Shown: one piece after another, positions 44,668-53,149 of the stretch | How positions within the stretch are numbered: position 1 is the first letter of the stretch | Layout of the letters: each line of letters begins with the position of its first letter | Origin: an uncultured Phycisphaerales bacterium | GTDB lineage: Bacteria > Planctomycetota > Phycisphaerae > Phycisphaerales > SM1A02 | Reading direction: 5' to 3' | NCBI GenBank assembly: GCA_949373145.1 | Contig: CASICI010000020.1 | Location: 36,813-100,812 of the forward strand | Length of the DNA stretch: 64,000 nucleotides | Translations under genes and position numbers: made by a program | The notes under the pieces: model-generated | Database searches by the model: none | Told to the model about the DNA's origin: nothing | What the model saw: only the letters and a program-made list of their open reading frames with translations

Positions 44668-45840
44668 TCAGGTCACACGAAAGACCTCTTCCAGTGAAGT
44701 GATTCCCTTGCGAACCAATCGGTAGCCCGCGTGACGAAGACCATGATAGCCTCGTTTTTCAAGGAATTTCCGGAGCTCGACGTAGCTCAGGGCATCCGAC
44801 TTGACGATGTCGTTCAGTTCGTCATCCACCTCGAGAAGTTCGAAGATTCCAATACGACTGCGGTATCCTGTGCCGTAACACTCCGCGCAGCCACCAGCTT
44901 CGTAGATGTCGAACTGGTGTTCGGAATCCCCCCCCAGCTTTCGGTTGAGCTGTTCATCGAACGGCGTGCTCTTTCGGCAGTAGCGACAGAGCTTTCTGAC
45001 CAGTCGCTGCGCGAGCATCGCGTTGAGTGCGGACGCCACGACGTAGCGTTCGAGACCCATGTCGAAGAGACGCACGAAGGTCTCCATCGCACTGTTGGTG
45101 TGCAACGAGGACAACACCAGATGACCGGTGAGGGCGGACTTGAAGGCGATGTCGGCGGTCTCGCCATCTCGCATCTCACCGACGAGAATCACATCGGGGT
45201 CCTGCCGCAGAATCGATCGAAGTCCGTTTGCAAACGTGAATCCGATCTTCTGATTGGTCTGCCCCTGGATGATGTCGGAGAATCGATATTCGATCGGGTC
45301 CTCCAGGGTCATGATGTTTCGTGAACGGGCGTCGAGCGTGTTGAGCAGTCCGTAGAGACTGGACGTCTTGCCGCTTCCGGTCGGACCAGTGACGAGCAGC
45401 ATGCCGAGCGACCTCCGGGCCTGCGCCATCATCTTGTCCGAGAGAGACTTCGTGAAGCCGAGCTGACCGAGATTGAGATCGTCGCTGACACGTCGGAGAA
45501 GTCGCAGGACGGCCTTTTGACCGAATTCCGTGGGGAAGGTCGAGATTCGGATGTCGACCGGCTCTCCGTTCGCATTGAAACGAAAGGCGCCATCCTGAGG
45601 CAGACGCCGCTCGGCGATGTCGACATTGCCCATGACCTTGAGTCGACTCACGATCGCCAGCTTGAGCTCGAGCGGAATCTCCGGACGTTCGACGAGCATG
45701 CCGTCGATGCGAAAACGCACTCGAACCAGATCCTCCCGGGGCTCGATGTGGATGTCGCTGACTGACTCCTGAACGGCCCGTTCGAGAATCCGGTCAACGA
45801 GCTGAACGGTCTTGGCATCTTCCTTCGCGGCCACGGGCAT
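44668..45840 (-). CDS. GspE/PilB-type secretion ATPase lacking the N-terminal MshEN domain
   Basis: 390-residue hexameric ATPase of type II secretion/type IV pili. Catalytic landmarks: Walker A VTGPTGSGKTSSLYGLL, Asp box ILRQDPDVILVGEMRD, His box LSSLHTNSAMETFVRL. The zinc-binding tetracysteine is CRYC and CAECYGTG. Typical family members have 550-570 residues with an N-terminal domain contacting the inner-membrane platform; here the protein begins directly at the N2 domain (VDRILERAVQESVSDIHIEP). AAAGGG precedes ATG 45840. No other secretion genes adjoin, so it may serve a dispersed apparatus. Confidence 0.87.
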   Translation of the reverse strand: MPVAAKEDAKTVQLVDRILERAVQESVSDIHIEPREDLVRVRFRIDGMLVERPEIPLELKLAIVSRLKVMGNVDIAERRLPQDGAFRFNANGEPVDIRISTFPTEFGQKAVLRLLRRVSDDLNLGQLGFTKSLSDKMMAQARRSLGMLLVTGPTGSGKTSSLYGLLNTLDARSRNIMTLEDPIEYRFSDIIQGQTNQKIGFTFANGLRSILRQDPDVILVGEMRDGETADIAFKSALTGHLVLSSLHTNSAMETFVRLFDMGLERYVVASALNAMLAQRLVRKLCRYCRKSTPFDEQLNRKLGGDSEHQFDIYEAGGCAECYGTGYRSRIGIFELLEVDDELNDIVKSDALSYVELRKFLEKRGYHGLRHAGYRLVRKGITSLEEVFRVT

Positions 45841-45894
45841 CCCTTTCGATCACTGGAACAGGTACTACAGTCAATACGTCATTCGGCAGGAAAG

Positions 45895-46959
45895 TCAGGG
45901 TGCGACCAAAATTCCCTCGCCGGTCAGTCCCGGGCCGAAGGCAAGCGCCATGAGCGGACCGGCGGGATTCGACGCAAGTTGCGCCTTGAGAACCCAGAGG
46001 ATCGTCGCGGAGGACATGTTTCCATGCTGCTGAAGGACCTGCTCCGCTTCGAGCATGTGTCCGGAATCAAGTTCAAGACCGCGCCGAACACCTTCGAGGA
46101 TGTCACGTCCTCCCGGATGGATGACCCAGCCGTCGATGTCGGAGATCGCGAGCCCGCGCGGCGCGAGCCAGTGCTCGAGCCAGGCCGCCAGATGACGACG
46201 GATCAATCCCGGGACACGCGGAGACAAGGTCATGCGGAACCCGTGTTGACCGATCTCCCAGCCCATGCGACTGGCGGTTTCCGGAAAGACCCGGCTCAGG
46301 GAGCCGGTGACTCGGGGACCTTCGCAACCGGACCCGAGCAGCGCACAAGCCGCACCATCGGCGAAGATGGCGTTGGCCACCTGCTGATCCCAGCGTGGAT
46401 CATCGATTTGATAGTGAAGACTGCACATCTCGACGCAGACCAGCATCACCACCGCAGCGGGATCCGCTCGAACGAAAGCCGAAGCGACGGCAAGACCATT
46501 GAGGCCCGCGTGGCATCCCATGAATCCGATGTGGGTTCGAGAGACGTCCGGGGACACACCGAGGCGTTCGATCAAGCCGTGGTCGATGCCCGGGGATCTC
46601 GCGCCGGTGCACGACACGGTGACGAGGTGCGTCACCTCCGAGGGCGACCGTCCGGAGTCCTCGAATGCCCGACGTGCCGCGGTCGCACCAAGTCCGACCG
46701 CATGAGGCATGAAGCATTCCAATCGTGATTCGGTCGTTGCACCATGGCCACCAGGTCCTTCGAGCACGAAACGACGCATGTCCGCCACGTCGAAGACACT
46801 TCCACGAAACGCCACACCACATTCGTCGTAGAGATGGCGCAGCTTGTCGACGGGAAGCGATGGTGAGAATTCCAGCGCGAGTTCGTACCCGAGTGCACGC
46901 GAAACCTGAAAGTCCGGAGCGGCGGTTCCGATCCCGAGAATGCATGGATCAGTGGTCAT
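45895..46959 (-). CDS. type III polyketide synthase (chalcone/stilbene-synthase-like)
   Basis: 354 residues from ATG 46959 (overlaps the flavoprotein stop as ATGA; ATG 46974 is a longer alternative). Homodimeric condensing enzyme using malonyl-CoA directly. The catalytic triad is intact: Cys149 in GFMGCHAGLNG, His281 in VIHPGGRDILEG, Asn314 in HGNMSSATILW. The conserved C-terminal FGPGLTGEG is also present. Bacterial relatives make alkylresorcinols, alkylpyrones or tetrahydroxynaphthalene. With the upstream flavoprotein and methyltransferase it forms a compact three-gene operon of the phenolic-lipid type. Product is inferred, not visible. Confidence 0.9.
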   Translation of the reverse strand: MTTDPCILGIGTAAPDFQVSRALGYELALEFSPSLPVDKLRHLYDECGVAFRGSVFDVADMRRFVLEGPGGHGATTESRLECFMPHAVGLGATAARRAFEDSGRSPSEVTHLVTVSCTGARSPGIDHGLIERLGVSPDVSRTHIGFMGCHAGLNGLAVASAFVRADPAAVVMLVCVEMCSLHYQIDDPRWDQQVANAIFADGAACALLGSGCEGPRVTGSLSRVFPETASRMGWEIGQHGFRMTLSPRVPGLIRRHLAAWLEHWLAPRGLAISDIDGWVIHPGGRDILEGVRRGLELDSGHMLEAEQVLQQHGNMSSATILWVLKAQLASNPAGPLMALAFGPGLTGEGILVAP

Positions 46960-48077
46960 GAGCTGCTCCAACACAGACGCCGGGTGGCCCAGCCGATCGG
47001 TGGTCGTTCACCAAGGATGTTCAGAATGAGTGACAGCGCGCGAGGGCGTCGCGAGAGCCCGCAGATCGATCGGCACACCAGGCGTCTGGTTCGAAGCATT
47101 CGATTCGCTTCCCGAGTCCACCCCTCGCAGATCTCTTCGCCCTCGAGCATGCGCCGAGCGTGGGGCAGGATGTCAGCGGCCCGGCAGATGCCCCAGCTCA
47201 TGCCTTCGCCCGTGAGTGGTTCGACGTATCGAGCGGCATCACCCAGCACCAGAATGCGGCCCTGCGCGAATCGAGCGCGCTGCCGGGTCAGTTGACCGAC
47301 ACCTTTCCATTGAATGTTCTCGAAGCGCGCGGCGTCACCGCCTGCCTCGCGGCAGATTCGTGCGACCGCGCCCTGCGTCCCGTCCTGCTTGATCGCCTCC
47401 GCGGACACCGCCGCGGCCACGACCAGCCGGCCATCACCAAGGCGAGAAGTGCCCACGTACCCTGTTTTCGAGCAGCGCATCACGATCGAGTCGTCGTCAT
47501 CTTGATCCAGCGGGCACTCGATGACGGCACCCAGGCCGATCGGACTCTGGTCGTTGATCACCCAGTCGAAGCCCTCGCGCTCCCTCAACGACGTTCCCGC
47601 CAGGCCGTCGGCGACCACCACGATCCCGGGCGTGCAGTCGAGACTGTCACCGTCCTGCTCGAGAAGGACATGATCATCAGGTTTGATCGTGGCACGGACA
47701 CCATCCTGAAAGACCGCGCCATGATCGACCGCTCCGGCCGCCAGAACCTCGTCGAGGCGTCCCCGATCAAGCGAGTAATACGGCTCGATGGGAAGCGAGG
47801 ATGAGGCACCCCCGGCCTGAAGTCGAAGATGGCGCATGGGGATGGGGTCGATCGAGTGAAGACGCTCACCAAGACCACAGGCTTCAAGGGCCCTGATTCC
47901 CGCAGGGGCGAGGCAGCCACCACAGACCTTGCGACGAGGAAAGCTCGCCCGTTCGACCAGAACGGTTGAAAGGCCCGCACGAGCAAGAACGGTCGCCGCC
48001 ACCGAACCGGTGGGACCCGCTCCGATGACCAGAGCCTGTGGTGAATCGGGAATCGTGTTCAGCGTGCCAGTGCTCAT
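46956..48077 (-). CDS. FAD-dependent oxidoreductase (geranylgeranyl-reductase/hydroxylase-like)
   Basis: About 373 residues. N-terminal Rossmann motif ALVIGAGPTGSVAATVLARA with the downstream acidic end LVERASF, RRKVCGGCLAPAG as in the geranylgeranyl reductase/halogenase-like group, and the second FAD motif GRILVLGDAARYVEPLTGEG. ATG 48077 overlaps the methyltransferase stop (ATGA), and its own stop overlaps the PKS start. In type III PKS operons such enzymes hydroxylate or oxidise the aromatic product. Substrate unknown. Confidence 0.85.
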   Translation of the reverse strand: MSTGTLNTIPDSPQALVIGAGPTGSVAATVLARAGLSTVLVERASFPRRKVCGGCLAPAGIRALEACGLGERLHSIDPIPMRHLRLQAGGASSSLPIEPYYSLDRGRLDEVLAAGAVDHGAVFQDGVRATIKPDDHVLLEQDGDSLDCTPGIVVVADGLAGTSLREREGFDWVINDQSPIGLGAVIECPLDQDDDDSIVMRCSKTGYVGTSRLGDGRLVVAAAVSAEAIKQDGTQGAVARICREAGGDAARFENIQWKGVGQLTRQRARFAQGRILVLGDAARYVEPLTGEGMSWGICRAADILPHARRMLEGEEICEGWTREANRMLRTRRLVCRSICGLSRRPRALSLILNILGERPPIGWATRRLCWSSS

Positions 48078-48766
48078 GACGGCTCCCATGAAAGCATCAT
48101 CCGACGGGGGAAACAGGATGGAAGCGCCGCGTTTTCAAGGCCCGCCCGCGTGGCGAGGTCACGCATCTCGCCCGGTGTCCAGGCGGCACGAACGGACTTG
48201 ATGGCATCGACATGAACGACTTTCGAACGGGTGAGCAGTCTTGAAAACACCCAGGCCAGGCCCAGGCCGATTCGATCGCGGCGCAGATCGCAAAGGAGGA
48301 CCCGCCGGCGTGCCGCGTGGGCCATGTTGCGCAGCAGCAGGCACACGCCTTCTTCATCGAGGTGATGCGCGAAGAGATTGCAGGTCACCACGTCGTAGGT
48401 GTCGGGCGGTGGTTCAGCCAGGATGTCGTGCTGAAAGCAGGTCATGGTCAGACCGGCGTCCCGAGCACGTTGTGATGCCTGCGACAGAGCGACCTCGCTG
48501 AGATCGCATCCATGAAGTTCGAGTTCGAGACCTTCAGCCTTCGCTCGACGAGCACATGAGATGGGAACATCACCGGATCCGGTGGCGACATCAAGCACGG
48601 AAAGTGGTCGATTCGACCCTCGAACCAGGTCGGCCATGCCTCGCCAGGGGCTTCGCCCGGCGGAGGAAATGCGGTTCAGCCGGGCAAGACCACCCAGGGC
48701 ACGACGGTGTTCGTCCGGATCCAGCGCCGGGTCATCCATGAGTTCGGGAGTCAAGTGTCGCTTCAT
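48074..48766 (-). CDS. SAM-dependent methyltransferase of the type III PKS operon
   Basis: 230-residue class I methyltransferase. Motif I is VLDVATGSGDVPIS, followed by HGCDLSEVALSQAS (motif II) and the motif IV stretch YDVVTCNLFAHHLDEE. Closest in style to UbiE-like enzymes of phenolic-lipid clusters. First gene of the leftward operon. Upstream, TACACT on the minus strand (48776-48781) lies 9 bases before the ATG, suggesting a short leader. Likely O-methylates the resorcinol or pyrone product, by analogy. Confidence 0.85.
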   Translation of the reverse strand: MKRHLTPELMDDPALDPDEHRRALGGLARLNRISSAGRSPWRGMADLVRGSNRPLSVLDVATGSGDVPISCARRAKAEGLELELHGCDLSEVALSQASQRARDAGLTMTCFQHDILAEPPPDTYDVVTCNLFAHHLDEEGVCLLLRNMAHAARRRVLLCDLRRDRIGLGLAWVFSRLLTRSKVVHVDAIKSVRAAWTPGEMRDLATRAGLENAALPSCFPRRMMLSWEPS

Positions 48767-49045
48767 TGGAAGATCAGTGTAGGTCCCAGGGGCTTATGAG
48801 GCAGTTCTGAGGGAAGGAAGCCCGATGTTCTAGGACCACGGACCCTGAGATGTGATTTCAAAGCTGTTGTTGTGGACATAAAGCCTCGGGAAGGTTAAAT
48901 TTGACGATTCGGTGGCGAGTTCGAACCCACTGAAACGAAGAAGACATATGAGTCGCCCCGGACGCACCAGCGTTCCGACATCTCCGACATGACACTTTGA
49001 CCGGACCCCACCGCGCTGGTTTCCCGAAAGTAGAGCACAGCTCCG
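48767..49045. other. 279-bp divergent intergenic region
   Basis: Lies between the type III PKS operon and the DEAD-box helicase. Besides the TACACT hexamer near the left end I see no clear operator. The stretch AGTTCGAACCCAC near 48928 resembles a tRNA T-loop but the flanking bases do not pair. A long 5' leader for the helicase, as in cold-induced helicases, is possible. Confidence 0.4.
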
Positions 49046-51463
49046 ATGACATTCCAGACCATGAGGCTCGCAGAGCCCGTCGCTCGAGCAGTCGAGGACG
49101 AGGGCTACGAAACCCCCACGCCCATTCAAGCTCAGACGATTCCCGAAGCCATGACCGGGCGGGATGTTCTCGGGTGTGCCCAGACGGGAACCGGCAAGAC
49201 CTGTGCATTCGCACTTCCGATCCTTCATCAGCTGGCGACATCCGATGCGGAATATCAGATGCCACGCAAGGCACGTCGAGGCCGTCCTCCACGCGCGCTG
49301 GTGCTCTGCCCCACGCGAGAACTCGCGATGCAGATCCACGAGAGCTTCGAGACCTACGGACGACACCTCGAACTTCGCCATGCCGTGATCTACGGTGGCG
49401 TGAAGCAGGGTCGACAGGTCAATGCACTTCGCTACGGCGTCGACGTCCTGATCGCGACTCCGGGTCGTCTTCTCGACCTCGTCAACCAGGGCCATGTGGA
49501 TCTCTCCGAGATCCAATCATTCGTCCTCGACGAAGCCGATCGAATGCTGGACATGGGATTCATCGATGACATCCGCAAGGTCGTCAACATGATCCCGAAC
49601 AAGCACCAGACGCTCTTCTTCTCGGCCACGGTCTCCAACGACATCCGCAGACTCGCGGATTCACTGCTCAGAGACCCGCTCAAGATCGAAACGGCCCCGG
49701 AAGCGACGACCGTCGACAAGATCGATCAGTGCGTCTTCATGGTCAAGCGTGATGACAAGCCTCAGGCACTGTGCGCCTTGCTGGAAAGAGATTCGGTGGA
49801 ATGCGCACTGGTCTTCACCAAGACGAAGCACGGAGCCGACCGGCTGGTGAGACACCTGAAAGCCAACAAGTACCGTTCCGATGCCATCCACTCCGACAAG
49901 GCACAGAACAAACGCATCGACATCATGAATTCGTTCCGCTCGGGTCGGATCTCCGTCCTGGTCGCGACCGACATCGCCGCCCGCGGCATCGACGTCGACG
50001 GCATCACCCACGTGGTGAACTACGACCTTCCGATGGAATCGGAGACCTACGTCCACCGCATCGGTCGAACCGCCCGAGCCGGCGCCTCCGGCATCGCGGT
50101 CACCTTCTGCGACAAGAGCGAACGAAGACTTCTCCAGGCCGTCGAGAGAAGAACGCGAAAGCCACTCAAGGTCTCCACGGATCTCAAGATCCCCCCAAGA
50201 GCCGAGAAGAAGAACTACGACAAGTCCCCCACCGGTCGATACGAAGAGAAGAAGAAGCGATTCGACGAGAAGTTCGATCGAAAGCTCGCTCAGAAGTTCG
50301 GCTCGAATGATTCGACCTCGGACTCGGGCTACAAGAAGCACAAGAAGAAGGACAAGAAGAAGTTCAAGAAGAACTTCGACGGGAACCACGACCACGCTTC
50401 GCAGCAGGGTTCGAACCATGGTTCGTATCAGGGTTCACATCAGGATTCGCAGGATCGTCAGGGACACACGCCCTACAAGCCCGCGAGCAAGCCCGCGAAA
50501 TGGGCACCCCGCAACGAAGGGGACGCTCCCAAGTGGAAGCCTGCACCCCGGCCTGAATCCCGGGAACGAAACGAAGAGTCAGGACATCGAGTCGATGGCG
50601 TCGGCAATCCCTGGCAGAAGAAGAACGCTCAGAATCCCGGCAAGAAGAAATGGGACGGCAACAAGAGCAACCAGAAGCCGAAGTGGGGCAACACTTCCAA
50701 ACCAAAGCCCTACGGCAAGGTCAACAACCGAGACGAGCGGCCCGAGCGGTCCGAGTCAGGGGAACGCAAGCCCTGGGAGAAGAGCTATCAAAAGGGTGGA
50801 AAGCCCGGATGGAAGTCCAAGCATCCCTACAGCAAGGGTGACAAGCGCTCCCGTGACGGTGACTCAGGCGGATCGCGCGATACGCGTGACACACGCGACA
50901 ACGACCGCGCCGGCAACAAGCCCTGGACTCCGAAACCCAAGAGTCAGGGTGTCCCCTGGAAGCCAAAGGGCAAGTACAAGCCCTCCGGTGGGAAGCCTTC
51001 GGGCGGCTCCGGCGGATATGGCGAACGCTCCGAACGTTCTGATCGAGGTGGCTCGAAGCCATGGTCGGAAGGCACTCGAGGCAACAGCACCCGCAAGCCG
51101 AAGTCAGGCGCTCCGAAACACCAATGGAAGAACCCGAAGGGCAACGCCTCTTCGGATGGCGGCCACGATGCACGAGGTCAGGGTCACGATGACGGAGGCG
51201 CACGAAACTCCGGTCAGGGCAAATGGAAGCCCGGTGGCTTCAAGTCCGGTGGCCCCAAGCCAGGCGGATTCAAGTCCGGCGGCAAGTCCGGTGGTCCCAA
51301 GCGAGGCGGAGTCAAGTCATCCGGACCCAGGTCCGGTGGATTCAAGTCCTCCAACGGCAAGCCCGGTGGTTTCAAATCCGGTGGCCCCAAGCGGGGTGGC
51401 ACCACCAACCGATACAGCACCGCCAGCAGAAACCGAACGTCGGGACGCGGCGTTCGAGGCTGA
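49046..51463 (+). CDS. DEAD-box RNA helicase (RhlE-like) with ~400-residue basic low-complexity tail
   Basis: 805 residues. The core (1-390) has every DEAD motif: Q motif TPTPIQAQTIPEA, I AQTGTGKT, Ia PTRELAMQ, II VLDEADRMLDMGF, III FSATV, IV ALVFTKTKHGADRL, V TDIAARGIDV and VI HRIGRTARAG. It unwinds RNA with ATP. The tail from about 391 is Lys/Arg/Gly/Ser/Asn-rich, first KKHKKKDKKKFKKNF, then Trp-Lys-Pro blocks, finally repeats of GGFKSGGPK. Such tails bind RNA loosely and favour condensates. Roughly twice the usual tail length. Followed by a strong terminator at 51475. Confidence 0.9.
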   Translation: MTFQTMRLAEPVARAVEDEGYETPTPIQAQTIPEAMTGRDVLGCAQTGTGKTCAFALPILHQLATSDAEYQMPRKARRGRPPRALVLCPTRELAMQIHESFETYGRHLELRHAVIYGGVKQGRQVNALRYGVDVLIATPGRLLDLVNQGHVDLSEIQSFVLDEADRMLDMGFIDDIRKVVNMIPNKHQTLFFSATVSNDIRRLADSLLRDPLKIETAPEATTVDKIDQCVFMVKRDDKPQALCALLERDSVECALVFTKTKHGADRLVRHLKANKYRSDAIHSDKAQNKRIDIMNSFRSGRISVLVATDIAARGIDVDGITHVVNYDLPMESETYVHRIGRTARAGASGIAVTFCDKSERRLLQAVERRTRKPLKVSTDLKIPPRAEKKNYDKSPTGRYEEKKKRFDEKFDRKLAQKFGSNDSTSDSGYKKHKKKDKKKFKKNFDGNHDHASQQGSNHGSYQGSHQDSQDRQGHTPYKPASKPAKWAPRNEGDAPKWKPAPRPESRERNEESGHRVDGVGNPWQKKNAQNPGKKKWDGNKSNQKPKWGNTSKPKPYGKVNNRDERPERSESGERKPWEKSYQKGGKPGWKSKHPYSKGDKRSRDGDSGGSRDTRDTRDNDRAGNKPWTPKPKSQGVPWKPKGKYKPSGGKPSGGSGGYGERSERSDRGGSKPWSEGTRGNSTRKPKSGAPKHQWKNPKGNASSDGGHDARGQGHDDGGARNSGQGKWKPGGFKSGGPKPGGFKSGGKSGGPKRGGVKSSGPRSGGFKSSNGKPGGFKSGGPKRGGTTNRYSTASRNRTSGRGVRG

Positions 51464-51474
51464 ACCATGCCGAA

Positions 51475-51505
51475 CACATCCGGCGTCCCAAGGGCGCCGG
51501 ATGTG
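51475..51505 (+). terminator. intrinsic terminator after the helicase gene
   Basis: Perfect 11-bp stem CACATCCGGCG/CGCCGGATGTG with a 9-base loop, 11 bp after the helicase stop. A second small hairpin GGCC-GTTC-GGCC follows at 51508-51519. The T tract is poor, as often in GC-rich genomes. Confidence 0.7.
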
Positions 51506-51626
51506 ACGGCCGTTCGGCCCCTACCCACTGAAACCAGTCTTCGATTTGATCGAGAACGAACCGGCACGACCACGCCGGCTCTTCTAGACTGCTTGTCCAC
51601 GTGCTGTGCAAGGAGACGATACGACC

Positions 51627-52607
51627 GTGACCGGACGTCCTTCTGAAGAACTCATCGATTGCGTCGTGATCGGCGCCGGTCCTGCAGGACTGTCTGCAGC
51701 CCGAGCCCTGACCAGCCGAGGACGTTCGGTGGTGGTTCTCGACAAGGGACGAGGCCCGGGTGGCCGACTCAGTTCAAGAAGAACCGGGGAGACTCGGTTC
51801 GACCATGGCTGCAAGGAACTGACATTCCAGGAGCCCGAGACTTCAGCCGATCTGCAGGAGTGGCTCGAGGCCGACGTGGTCGCGCCCTGGTGTCCCACAC
51901 TCGAAGGCGGCTCGACGGCAGGTCCGTATCACGTCGGTACGCCGGCGATGAACCAGGTCATCAAGCATCTGGCCAGAGACCTCGAAGTTCGATTCAATGC
52001 TCGAGTCGTCGAACTTCGTTCCGGCGAAGCCGGGTGGAAGATCATCCAGCAGCAAGGCGAGGTCGAACTGATCTGTCGCAGCGTGATCGTGGCGATTCCC
52101 GCACCGCAAGCGGTCGACCTGCTCACACCGATCGGATTCGAAGGTCTGGATCGGGTCAAGAACGTCTCGTTCACGGGCATCTGGTCTCTTTTGATCGACG
52201 GCCCCCACCCGGACGAGGTGGGCTTCGAGGCGGTGGTCGAACCGTGTCCCGAACTCGCCTGGCTCGCAGCCCAGGCAGGAAAACCAGGCAGAGCCTCCGA
52301 TGGCGCCTGGGTCGCCTTGGCCAGTCACGCATGGTCCACCGAACACCTCGAAGACGACAAGAACTCGGTCGCGGCAGCATTGGGCCCGATCTGCTCGAAC
52401 ATTCTCGGCATCGAACATGCCGCGACGACGATCGCGCACCGATGGCGATTCGGCCTCACCAGCACACCACTGGGCGCACCCACGTTGGTCGATCGAGAGA
52501 CCGGCGTGGCCGTGGCGGGCGACTGGTGCCTCGGGCCCACGATCGAAGATGCCCTCCAGAGCGGGAGGGCCGCAGCCCATGAGATCGATGGGCTGCTGTC
52601 GACATGA
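51627..52607 (+). CDS. renalase-like NAD(P)/FAD-dependent amine oxidase
   Basis: About 326 residues. FAD-binding GxGxxG motif CVVIGAGPAGLSAARAL, then VLDKGRGPGGRLSSRR, a signature of bacterial renalase-like proteins, TRFDHGCKELTF, and the C-terminal FAD block VAVAGDWCLGPTIEDALQSG. Renalases oxidise off-path NAD(P)H isomers; that function here is by family only. GTG 51627 has AAGGAG 11 bases upstream and is preferred over GTG 51606. Confidence 0.8.
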   Translation: MTGRPSEELIDCVVIGAGPAGLSAARALTSRGRSVVVLDKGRGPGGRLSSRRTGETRFDHGCKELTFQEPETSADLQEWLEADVVAPWCPTLEGGSTAGPYHVGTPAMNQVIKHLARDLEVRFNARVVELRSGEAGWKIIQQQGEVELICRSVIVAIPAPQAVDLLTPIGFEGLDRVKNVSFTGIWSLLIDGPHPDEVGFEAVVEPCPELAWLAAQAGKPGRASDGAWVALASHAWSTEHLEDDKNSVAAALGPICSNILGIEHAATTIAHRWRFGLTSTPLGAPTLVDRETGVAVAGDWCLGPTIEDALQSGRAAAHEIDGLLST

Positions 52608-52639
52608 ATCATCATCATTCCAGACGCCTACACTTCAGC

Positions 52640-53113
52640 ATGCGTCACCCCATTCCCCTCCTTCTGACCCTGGTGGTATTCATGAGCTCGAACCAAGGCT
52701 GTTCACATCCTGAGACCCCTGCCGATGACGATGCCGCACCAGCCGTGGTGTCAGGCGCGTGGTTCGATTCGGTCCGATGGGAGAATCGCCTGCTGGTCTT
52801 CAGCGGCGAAGATGAGAACGCCGTCCGACAGAAGGTGCTGGCACTCGATTCTCGAACCGGCCACCTCGAGCGGAACCTTCTGGTCATCCATCTCGAGGAT
52901 GACACCGCGACGTTGGTCGTGGGAGAGACGGCCGCGCTTCCGGAATCGGAACTCTTCAGAAAGCGATTCGCCATGCCCGACGATGCCTTCGAAGTGGTCC
53001 TGGTGGGCAAGGATGGCGGCGTCAAGGAACGGCGAAGGACCGTCTTCGAGACGGAAGAGCTTTTCGGCATCATCGACGCCATGCCGATGCGCATGCGGGA
53101 AATGCGTCACTGA
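52640..53113 (+). CDS. DUF4174-family lipoprotein
   Basis: About 157 residues. Signal sequence PIPLLLTLVVFMSSNQGC with a lipobox-like NQGC. The body starts SVRWENRLLVFSGEDENAVR and later DDAFEVVLVGKDGGVKERRR and LFGIIDAMPMRMREM, the DUF4174 pattern, a thioredoxin-fold-like domain of unknown role. ATG 52604 would overlap the previous stop (ATGA), but ATG 52640 gives the cleaner signal and is preceded by TACACT five bases upstream, so I choose 52640. Follows the renalase-like gene closely. Confidence 0.75.
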   Translation: MRHPIPLLLTLVVFMSSNQGCSHPETPADDDAAPAVVSGAWFDSVRWENRLLVFSGEDENAVRQKVLALDSRTGHLERNLLVIHLEDDTATLVVGETAALPESELFRKRFAMPDDAFEVVLVGKDGGVKERRRTVFETEELFGIIDAMPMRMREMRH

Positions 53114-53149
53114 ACTGGAAATCCGGTCGAACCACGCTACCCTTCCTGC

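Noticed and set aside
48920..48950. Possible tRNA T-arm (AGTTCGAACCCAC)
   Set aside because: The bases around the loop do not form a 5-bp stem and no acceptor, D- or anticodon arm can be drawn upstream.
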